Source of the DNA: CAZCPB01 sp044223975
GTDB taxonomy: Bacteria; Planctomycetota; Phycisphaerae; Phycisphaerales; UBA1924
Reading direction: 5' to 3'
Length of the DNA: 48,757 bases
Assembly (NCBI GenBank): GCA_044223975.1
Contig: JBGALI010000026.1
Location: 1-48,757, forward strand
The notes under the pieces: model-generated
Database searches by the model: none
The model's input: the letters and a program-made list of their open reading frames with translations, nothing else
What the model was told of the DNA's origin: nothing
Part shown: piece by piece, positions 42,313 through 48,757 of the stretch
How positions within the stretch are numbered: position 1 is the stretch's first letter
Layout: each line of letters opens with the position of its first letter
Made by a program: the position numbers and the translations under genes

Positions 42313-42850
42313 ACTCGCGGAATCTCCGGGAGTTTACGCCAATCCCGAGCAGCTCGCAGCGCCAGGCGCAGCGCAGGCCGCACCGGGAGGGAAACGAGGC
42401 GCAGGACGCGGTCGGACGGGCGGCCCGACAGGGGGACCGGTCCCGCCCACGTCGCGGCTGAACGACGGGGGCCATCACGCCCCGCCCGACGCCGACCTGG
42501 CCCGCCTCGTGGCGGCGTGGGCCAACCTGCCCCCCGACGTGCGTGCCGGGATCGTCGCGGCGCTCGGCATGGCCACGCCCGCCCGCTGACCCCGCCCGAC
42601 GCTCGACAGAACCGACGAAACCCGCGATGCCACGACGCAGCGAGCCATCGCAGCCCGTTCCGTCGGCGGCAACGTCGGCATGGTTCCTTCCCGCCGGGCT
42701 CGCCGACGTGACGCCCGCGGGAACAGCCACGGGTATCGACTGACTTTGTTTCGGATGTCCGGGTGCTTTCAGGCCGATGGCGACGGCGCCCCCTTGACAA
42801 ACCCCCACGGGCCACGCAGGGATGGGCCAGCACCATTCCTACGATTCCCC
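42313..42850 (+). other. Junction region with a possible integrase-tail remnant
   Basis: 538 bases with no complete gene. The plus-strand frame ending at 42589 finishes with ADLARLVAAWANLPPDVRAG and IVAALGM, a helix that looks like a real protein end, of a type I associate with planctomycete integrase tails. It runs back through the att site, so its start is not real; it may be a leftover of another integration. Confidence 0.4.
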
Positions 42851-43807
42851 GTGACCACCCCACGGAAGCACCACTATGTCCCGCAGTGCTACCTCTCGGG
42901 CTTCACGATCGAGCCCGGGTCGTCCCGCCTCTACGTGTTGGACAAGGAATCAGGACGGAGCTACCCCTCACGGATCGGCGACGCCGGGTGCGAGCGGGAT
43001 TTCTACATCATCGAGCTTGAGGACGATGGCGACCCATTCGCCATCGAGAAGTTCTTCTCCACCATCGAGGCCGGGGGCGCGGAAGCAATTCGGCATCTGA
43101 TCGAGCGTCGGGCTGTTCCAGAGGGCGACCTCTACGGGAAGTTCGTGAACTTCCTGGCGGTGATGACGGTGCGCGGCCCAGCAGTCCTGGATGCGATCGA
43201 GAAGCCGTTCGCGCACGCAATGAAGTCCATCCTGTATCAGGTGACCGGCTCGCGCGAGATGTTCGATCGGATGATGGAGAAGCTGAAGGCCGAGGGGAAG
43301 GACGTCAGTGGCGTGACCTACGAGAGCATGCGTGCCTTTGTTCGCAGCGACGACTGTGTGGTCACGATGGGCCAGAACTTCCGGATGAGCTCGTTACTCG
43401 AAATGCTCAAGACGGTGGTACCCCTGCTCGCGGCGCGGAAGTGGACGGTCGTCGCAGCCGCCGACGGCGTGCCGGACTTCATCTGCTCTGACCGACCTGT
43501 CACGTTGTCGTGGAACCGGGCCGAACTCCTTCACCCGTTCTACAGCCCCGGCCTTGGACTCAAGGACACGACCGTCATGTTTCCCGTGTCCAGGCGGCTC
43601 GCGCTGATGGGACTGTTCGACGTGAGCAGCCCACTCCGTGAACTGGACGCCCGCGGCGTGGGGCTCATCAACATGTTCACAGCCATGTACGCCAAGCGGT
43701 TCGTCTACTCAGGTGCCAACGACTTTACAGTGAGCATGGGCGAGGACCGCCCGCTCACTGGCCGCCAAGGGTTTGTGGATGCTATCAAAACTGCCGCGGA
43801 GGCCTGA
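42851..43807 (+). CDS. DUF4238 family protein
   Basis: 318 residues from a GTG at 42851; an ATG at 42755 in the same frame is possible but adds a non-conserved tail, and neither has a good ribosome binding site. Signature RKHHYVPQCYLSGFT at the very N-terminus, then a long helical domain and FICSDRPVTLSWN. DUF4238 proteins are cytoplasmic and often sit in accessory regions; their activity is not established. Here it is the first gene of the second element and may be a moron or defence gene (inference). Confidence 0.85.
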   Translation: MTTPRKHHYVPQCYLSGFTIEPGSSRLYVLDKESGRSYPSRIGDAGCERDFYIIELEDDGDPFAIEKFFSTIEAGGAEAIRHLIERRAVPEGDLYGKFVNFLAVMTVRGPAVLDAIEKPFAHAMKSILYQVTGSREMFDRMMEKLKAEGKDVSGVTYESMRAFVRSDDCVVTMGQNFRMSSLLEMLKTVVPLLAARKWTVVAAADGVPDFICSDRPVTLSWNRAELLHPFYSPGLGLKDTTVMFPVSRRLALMGLFDVSSPLRELDARGVGLINMFTAMYAKRFVYSGANDFTVSMGEDRPLTGRQGFVDAIKTAAEA

Positions 43808-43848
43808 TCTTCCGGTATCCTTTGTACCGTCGCTCGCGGGGAATCGAA

Positions 43849-46035
43849 ATGACCCAGTACTTCATCAAGACGTCCACCGGTGAGCACGGCCCGATTCCCG
43901 AGGATCAGGTGCGGGCGCTCGCAGCAAACGGGCGACTGCAGCCAACGGACCAGATTCGTCCCGACGGCGGCCAGCAGTGGAGGTTTGCGAGGGAAATCCG
44001 TGGCTACGTGCCGCCCGCGTCCATTGAGTTGAAGCAGGACCGCCCCGGAGAGGCCGACACGACCCCAACCGCTTCGCGCCATTCCAATGCCGCTTTGATT
44101 GGCGCGGTTGCTCTGGGAGCGAGCATCGTGACGGGCACCGTCGTCTGGGCAGTCATGTTCATGTCGCGTTCGGCAGCAATTCCGAACGCGTCTGCTCCTA
44201 CCGCTCAGCGTGAGGACGTCACTTCCGGCGCGAAGCAGTCAGATACGTCGACTTTGCCAGCCAAGCCTGTACCCACTCCTTGGCAAATTCAAATGGATGC
44301 GCAGGTTGCACTCGATGCTGGCAACCTGGACTTGGCTGAACGTCTATTCCGGTCACTCACTGAGATCGAGCCAACCAACGCTGACCACCACATCTCAATC
44401 GGTAGAGTGCTGCTGAAGCGAGAAGATGCTGGCGGTGCTGCTGCCGCTTTCCGATCTGCGCTGCGGCTCGACGCCAACAGTGCGGGTGCGCTCGACGGAT
44501 TGGGGGACGCCCTGCTCGCCGCCAAGGAGATCCGTGGGGCGGTGGAGTCATGGGAAAGCGCCTTGGCGCTGCGACCCCGAGATGCCACCCTCAGCATGAA
44601 ACTGCTGTTGGTGTACACCCTCGCAGAGAAGTGGGACAAGGCGGTCCCTCTTGCGGAAGGGCTCGCGGAGCAGAATCGCAAACTACGGGACTCCCCGATC
44701 AACCGACCGATCAAGACATCGTCACTCGCGATGCTTGCGTCGGCGTACTCGGGTGCGGGCCGATCAGGCGATGCGGAGGCTACTTACCGCGAAATCCTCT
44801 CGATTGACCCTTCACACCCCGGGGCTTTGTTGGCTCTCGCTGGCATCGCATTTGACAAACGAGACCTGATCGCCGCCCGCTCCATGCTTGGACGCATCGA
44901 GTCGCCGACCGCTGATTCCCTCTTCTTGCTGTGTCGCGTAGAAGCCCTGTCTGAGGACATACCCGCCGCCGTCCGCGCCGCGAAACAGTCTCTTGAGAAG
45001 GACCCGAATCAGCCGTCCCGATGGTTCGCACTGGCAGTGCTCCAGGGCGCTGCGGATCAGCTCCCCGAGGCAGTTGCCTCAGTCGATAGGGCCATTGCTG
45101 GCGACGCCGACAACGCGAAGTACAGGTTGCAGCGCGTGCGTTTTCTTGTGGCCGCTGATCGGTTTCAGGAAGCTCTGGATGAAGTGGACAAGGCGAAGTC
45201 CAAGGGGGCATCCGCCGTGGAAGTTTACCTCTTGCGAGGAAGATCGTTGGTGGGCCTCGGCCGACTGACGGAGGGTGTAGCGGCCCTCAGACTCGCGGTG
45301 TCCGAAGGAACTGATTCACGTACGGCGGCTACATCCCCTCAGGCAGTCGCCTTTGCAAAGCAAGCCGCCTTGGCCCTCGCGCAGGTGCTTTCTGAGCAGG
45401 AGAAGTGGGACGAAGTCGCGGATGTGTATGGAACGATCGAGAAGATGTCCGACGACGATGGGGGCAAATGGAAGGAGCGAAAGGCGCTCGCACATAGACG
45501 TGATGCCGTCGCGCGGTTCAAGCGAGGCGACATTGAGGGGCAGTTGCGACAACTGCGACTTGCGGTGGATGCGTCACCGACCGCCACGAACAAGGCGGCG
45601 CTCGTCAACGGCTTGGCGCTGAAAGCACTGAGTCAGATGCAAGCACGTCAGAACGATGACGCACGTCGGGTGGTTCAGGAAATCGCACTCTTGGACCGTT
45701 CAGAAGCGGCGAAGTTGACTCGGATGATCGAAGAGGGCGAGGATTTGGATCGCATGGGTGAGGAACTCCGACGTCGACGGGAGCAAGTCCCAGCGGTGCT
45801 TCCGTCCGTTCCCACATCCGGCACCGTCGAGTCCCGTATCGAAGGCAACTTCGATGGGCTCGATTACGGCAATATCTACGAATTGCAGAATGGACAGATC
45901 TGGAAGCAGACGGACTACTACATCTGGATTCGGATTGCCGTGCTCCCTCGCGTAATCATCTTCAAGGATGGAGCGAGCTACAAGATGAAGGTTGATGGCA
46001 TCGATCGTGCCGTTCGAGTCGAGCGATTGAAGTGA
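43849..46035 (+). CDS. GYF_2-domain membrane protein with TPR repeats
   Basis: 728 residues from the ATG at 43849. Residues about 1-45 are a GYF_2/DUF4339 domain (MTQYFIKTSTGEHGPIPEDQ). A single transmembrane segment follows at about 85-110 (AALIGAVALGASIVTGTVVW). Residues about 145-640 are TPR-like helical repeats (AERLFRSLTEIEPTNADHH, AEATYREILSIDPSHPGALL). The C-terminal 75 residues form a separate small beta domain (GNFDGLDYGNIYELQNGQIW). Probably a membrane-anchored adaptor; partner unknown. It is host-like in style and may be cargo. Confidence 0.85.
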   Translation: MTQYFIKTSTGEHGPIPEDQVRALAANGRLQPTDQIRPDGGQQWRFAREIRGYVPPASIELKQDRPGEADTTPTASRHSNAALIGAVALGASIVTGTVVWAVMFMSRSAAIPNASAPTAQREDVTSGAKQSDTSTLPAKPVPTPWQIQMDAQVALDAGNLDLAERLFRSLTEIEPTNADHHISIGRVLLKREDAGGAAAAFRSALRLDANSAGALDGLGDALLAAKEIRGAVESWESALALRPRDATLSMKLLLVYTLAEKWDKAVPLAEGLAEQNRKLRDSPINRPIKTSSLAMLASAYSGAGRSGDAEATYREILSIDPSHPGALLALAGIAFDKRDLIAARSMLGRIESPTADSLFLLCRVEALSEDIPAAVRAAKQSLEKDPNQPSRWFALAVLQGAADQLPEAVASVDRAIAGDADNAKYRLQRVRFLVAADRFQEALDEVDKAKSKGASAVEVYLLRGRSLVGLGRLTEGVAALRLAVSEGTDSRTAATSPQAVAFAKQAALALAQVLSEQEKWDEVADVYGTIEKMSDDDGGKWKERKALAHRRDAVARFKRGDIEGQLRQLRLAVDASPTATNKAALVNGLALKALSQMQARQNDDARRVVQEIALLDRSEAAKLTRMIEEGEDLDRMGEELRRRREQVPAVLPSVPTSGTVESRIEGNFDGLDYGNIYELQNGQIWKQTDYYIWIRIAVLPRVIIFKDGASYKMKVDGIDRAVRVERLK

Positions 46036-46336
46036 TTCGATGACGCCCCTTGCGGGGTGTTTCGCCCCTCCACTCGCGAACTCGGCCAACAGGGGGGCAG
46101 TTCGCTGGCCGCAGCATAACCCTCGACCACCGCCACACCGTGCTTCAAGGAAGCCGCAGGAAGGCGGCTGCTCCCTCGACCAGGGAATCGTAGCGGTGCG
46201 TGAATATGGCGCTGAGCAGCAGCTTCGCTCCGCCGCAAAAAAACTCTCCGCAGGCGCTGCGAATTGGCCCTCGCGCCGGAAATAAGGGTTTGGGGGGCGG
46301 GCCCGTCGCCCGACGCCCCCCGGCAAGGAGACCACC
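46036..46336. other. Intergenic region with a strong hairpin before the next gene
   Basis: No gene seen. A short stem GCCCC/GGGGT (46043-46055) may end the TPR gene transcript. At 46292-46321 a long G/C hairpin (GGGGGGC ... GCCCCCC) lies directly ahead of the AAGGAGA site of the next gene and could act as terminator or translational control. Confidence 0.4.
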
Positions 46337-46855
46337 GTGACCCGAATCGGACTGACCTTTGACGAGTACTTCGACCTCCGCCTCAAGCCCCGGGCGGGCG
46401 CGGACCGCGCGTTCCTGGCTGCCGCCGACATGGAGCGGGAGGGGATGTTCCCGATGGCGACGGTTGTCGCGTCGAACCACCTGCGCTCCCGCGGCTATGA
46501 CTGCCGCCCCGCGATCCTCGACGCGCTGATTCGGCAGGGGGTGGTCACGCCATCGAAGCCGGACGCATGGACGCAGGCCGACGTGGACGTCGCGGCCGAT
46601 CACCTTGAACAGGCGAGTATTCTCACGCCCTTTGCGGCGTTGTGCATGACCGTTGGGTGCAGGTATGCCGACTTCCTTCTCGCCCTGCGAGAGGCTGCGG
46701 AGCGTGAGACGGCCAAGTACGGGCGGCCCGTGCCCGCTGACGACACCTACTTCGTCTTGCATGTCGTGCCGCCCAGGGCGACCACCCCGGCGCGGGTCTC
46801 GTTCACATTGTGCGACGACGTCCGCGAGAGGCTCGAGCGTGGCGAGGAGGTCTAA
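46337..46855 (+). CDS. Hypothetical protein upstream of the phage sigma-like gene
   Basis: 172 residues from a GTG with AAGGAGA 6 bases upstream. Opening GLTFDEYFDLRLKPRAGADR; a helical centre (ADHLEQASILTPFAALCM) and a beta C-terminus (TPARVSFTLCDDVRERLERG). The stop overlaps the next start in TAATG, so the two are coupled. No family recognised; probably an early phage gene. Confidence 0.75.
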   Translation: MTRIGLTFDEYFDLRLKPRAGADRAFLAAADMEREGMFPMATVVASNHLRSRGYDCRPAILDALIRQGVVTPSKPDAWTQADVDVAADHLEQASILTPFAALCMTVGCRYADFLLALREAAERETAKYGRPVPADDTYFVLHVVPPRATTPARVSFTLCDDVRERLERGEEV

Positions 46856-47463
46856 TGCCCGACCCCTCACCGATCGAGATTGAACTCACGCCCGACCTGC
46901 TCGACTACGCGCGGCGGGTTGGATTCGCAGCGGCCAAGCAGCACTGCGAGCCGGGCGTCAGCCACGACGATGTTGTGCAGGAAGCCCTCCTCCACCTGAT
47001 CGCCAAGCCGCCCGTATGGGACCCGGCCCGGGGTGCGAGCCCGAAGACGTTGATCTTCGTGATCGTGAAGACGGCGGTGCTGAAGTACGCGGAGCGAGAA
47101 GAGCGTGCCCTCAGGAACTTCAAGACGCTGCGCGTGGCCGCAGACACGAGACAGAACGCGAGCGAGGGCGTCTACGAGGATCCCAAAGGACGGGAGATCG
47201 CCAGCAGCCGGACGGTCGGCCTGTCGAAGTCGTCCTGGGCAACGGAGGACGTGTTGGAGTTCATCGACAACGAGGACAGCCGTGCGCTGTGCCGCACGAT
47301 CATGGAGTGCGACGGGAACGTGAGCGAGGCCGCGAGACGGCTCGGCATGAAGGAGAGCACGGTCAGATACCGGCTCGGTTTGCTGATCCCGAAGCTGCTG
47401 GCCAAGGGCTTCAAGGTTGTCTCAGAAGGAGAGTTTCATGAACGGAAACGCGGTCAAGGATGA
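46855..47463 (+). CDS. Sigma-70-like transcription factor of the prophage
   Basis: 202 residues. Region 2-like N-terminus: AAAKQHCEPGVSHDDVVQEA, LLHLIAKPPVWDPARGASPK and TLIFVIVKTAVLKYAEREER. The C-terminal HTH: ALCRTIMECDGNVSEAARRL, GMKESTVRYRLGLLIPKLLA, more like a Fis/region-4 type helix pair. Between them is a polar linker (about 100-130). It overlaps the capsid gene by 26 bases, so it is well placed to drive late gene expression. Confidence 0.78.
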   Translation: MPDPSPIEIELTPDLLDYARRVGFAAAKQHCEPGVSHDDVVQEALLHLIAKPPVWDPARGASPKTLIFVIVKTAVLKYAEREERALRNFKTLRVAADTRQNASEGVYEDPKGREIASSRTVGLSKSSWATEDVLEFIDNEDSRALCRTIMECDGNVSEAARRLGMKESTVRYRLGLLIPKLLAKGFKVVSEGEFHERKRGQG

Positions 47464-48757
47464 CCTGCTGCTCACGGCCGCCGGGGTCGAGATCGAGGCC
47501 GCGGGCAAGGATGCCCGCCCCAAGATCAGCGTCGTCGCCTACACGGGCCGCATCATGCGCGTGCCCGGCTGGGGCGACATCGCGATCGACCTGGCGGGGT
47601 TGGAAGCGGGCGGCCAGGTGCCGCTGCTGGCCGACCACAACGCCAGCGTCGGCAGCGTCGTCGGCCACGGCGAGCCCGCCGTCGCCAACGGGCGGCTCGT
47701 CGTTGCTGGCGTCGTCAGCGGCGCTGGCGAACCGGCGCGGCACGTCGTGGAGATGGCCCGGGGTGGTTTCCAGTTCCAGGCGTCGGTCGGCGTCGCGCCC
47801 ACCGATCACGAGCGGGTGAAGCCCAATCAGTCAGTCGAGATCAACGGGCGGTCGCTGTCGTCGCCGGGCGGTTTCACGCTCGTGCGGCGCGGTCGGCTGC
47901 GGGAAGTCAGCATCACGCCCGTTGGAGCCGACGCGGAAACGTCGGTGGCCATCGCGGCATCACGCCAAGGACGGTCGAACATGCCAAGCAGCACTGTGGA
48001 CGAGAACCAGATCCGCGCCGACGAGCGCGATCGCCTCAAGCAGATCGAGATCACCTGCACGCCCTGCACGGGCTCCGACTGGGGCACCGCGCAGAAGCGA
48101 GTCGATGACATGAAGGCCAAGGCCATCTCGGGCGAGATGACGGTCGATGAGCTGCGGGCCAACGTGCTCGAAGTGCTCCGGGCGTCGCGGCCCAAGTACT
48201 CGGGCGCGTTCGGCAGCGAGAGCGGCAGCATCCCGCGGTCGCGCATCCTCGAGGCCGCCATCCTGAAGCGAGCGGGCTTCGCGGTCCTCGCCGAGAAGGC
48301 CCTCGGTCCTGCGTGCATGGAGGCGGCCGACGGCCTGCGGGTGGCCCACACGTTGGACCTCTGCCGAGCAGCCCTGCACTACGAGGGCGTCGAGGCCCCG
48401 ACCGACCGCGAAGGCATGGTGCGGGCGTCGCTCACGACGCACACGCTCGCCGAGGCGCTCGGCGGCGCAGTGAACAAGGTGCTGCTCGATGGGTACCAGG
48501 AGAGCCCGGCGACCTGGCGCTCCTTCGCGGGCGTCCGGTCGGTGCCGGACTTCAAGACAGCGACCGCCATCCGCCCATCGTTCACCGGCTCGCTTCAGCA
48601 GGTCGCTCCCGGTGGCGAACTGAAGCACGGCGGCGCTGAGGAGGCGACGACCCAGTACAAGGTGGACACGTTCGGCAAGATCTTCTCGATCGACCGCCGC
48701 GACCTCATCAACGACGACCTGTCGCTGTTCGACAGCGTCGCCCGCGCGATGGGCCAG
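47438..48757 (+). CDS. Prohead protease-major capsid protein fusion (partial)
   Basis: 440 codons without a stop before the window ends. Start ATG 47438 with AAGGAGA upstream. Residues about 25-190 are a prohead protease: GRIMRVPGWGDIAIDL, PLLADHNASVGSVVG (catalytic His), GGFQFQASVGV (catalytic Ser), LREVSITPVGAD. A polar linker from about 185 leads to a HK97-type capsid part (LILE-like scaffold, VRSVPDFKTATAIRPSF, FGKIFSIDRRDLINDDLSLF). Fused protease-capsid genes are known in phages. No terminase or portal gene precedes it, so those may lie downstream. Confidence 0.9.
   Translation, partial: MNGNAVKDDLLLTAAGVEIEAAGKDARPKISVVAYTGRIMRVPGWGDIAIDLAGLEAGGQVPLLADHNASVGSVVGHGEPAVANGRLVVAGVVSGAGEPARHVVEMARGGFQFQASVGVAPTDHERVKPNQSVEINGRSLSSPGGFTLVRRGRLREVSITPVGADAETSVAIAASRQGRSNMPSSTVDENQIRADERDRLKQIEITCTPCTGSDWGTAQKRVDDMKAKAISGEMTVDELRANVLEVLRASRPKYSGAFGSESGSIPRSRILEAAILKRAGFAVLAEKALGPACMEAADGLRVAHTLDLCRAALHYEGVEAPTDREGMVRASLTTHTLAEALGGAVNKVLLDGYQESPATWRSFAGVRSVPDFKTATAIRPSFTGSLQQVAPGGELKHGGAEEATTQYKVDTFGKIFSIDRRDLINDDLSLFDSVARAMGQ

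Larger units (their letters stand above)
42298..48757 (+). mobile_element. Left part of a second element, probably a prophage
   Basis: Begins at the tRNA fragment and runs off the window. All five genes read rightward and end with a phage capsid module. No integrase is seen at this end; by the att geometry the intact tRNA and this element's own integrase would be expected beyond the window. Confidence 0.55.

Noticed and set aside
42056..42589. A 177-residue plus-strand protein across the att site
   Set aside because: Its middle is the reverse complement of a tRNA 3' end, the usual source of GELNPR and EPGGIEPPS artefacts, and it overlaps the terminator and the start of the integrase. Only the last about 30 codons look protein-like.
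42283..42650. A tmRNA gene (ssrA) on the minus strand ending at the att site
   Set aside because: The T-arm and 3' end would fit, but no tag reading frame ending in Ala-Leu-Ala-Ala and no 5' GGGGCxG...TTCGACGGG block was found within 400 bases.
1..48757. CRISPR arrays, rRNA genes or IS transposases
   Set aside because: No regularly spaced direct repeats, no rRNA-like segments and no DDE or similar transposase were seen.

Overview
The window reads as a high-GC chromosome of a planctomycete, most likely class Phycisphaerae. The evidence is four secreted proteins with paired EF-hand-like C-terminal repeats ending in Gly-Cys ('GC-type dockerin'), an LEPR-like N-terminal motif (LESRTLFSAD), a planctomycete-style zinc ribbon (CDACGYDMSG), a PEP-CTERM-like tail ending in four Arg, and an ECF sigma factor next to a Ser/Thr kinase with a TPR-like C-terminus.

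Layout. 0-10.4 kb is host chromosome: xseB, a prepilin peptidase with a very long loop, an OmpA-like lipoprotein, a tandem triplet of tiny membrane proteins, aat, a thioredoxin-like exported protein and a SRAP (YedK/HMCES) protein. 10.4-16.7 kb is an imuA-imuB-dnaE2 mutagenesis operon on the minus strand with SRAP beside it. A palindromic operator candidate lies upstream of imuA. 16.9-30.3 kb holds a DUF2891 protein, three GC-type dockerin proteins, an ECF sigma/kinase pair and other exported proteins.

The most unusual feature is inside dnaE2. A 507-bp element (11997-12503) has 34-bp terminal inverted repeats built from TCGAGGTG-type units. It encodes a four-helix-bundle protein of the 23S rRNA intervening-sequence (S23/IVS) family with its own strong ribosome binding site. 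It sits just after the third catalytic Asp segment of the polymerase. Its length is 169 codons exactly and the dnaE2 frame stays open through it, so precise removal or simple read-through would both give a full polymerase. A second, smaller palindromic insertion (about 11171-11265) and a 12-bp tandem repeat (13986-14015) also lie in this gene, both in frame.

30.49-42.30 kb looks like an integrated element bounded by a 16-bp direct repeat that matches the 3' end of a tRNA-like gene. It carries a serine recombinase at the left end, a tyrosine integrase at the right end, a Dcm/Vsr/GHKL-ATPase-nuclease defence operon, an XRE regulator, a HUH-type Rep candidate and, unexpectedly, a GC-type dockerin exported protein. 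From 42.3 kb to the window end a second element, probably a prophage, begins. It has a DUF4238 protein, a GYF_2-TPR membrane protein, a small unknown gene, a sigma-70-like factor and a prohead protease-major capsid fusion that runs off the end. Only the T-arm and acceptor part of the tRNA remains at the junction, which suggests tandem integration at one att site.
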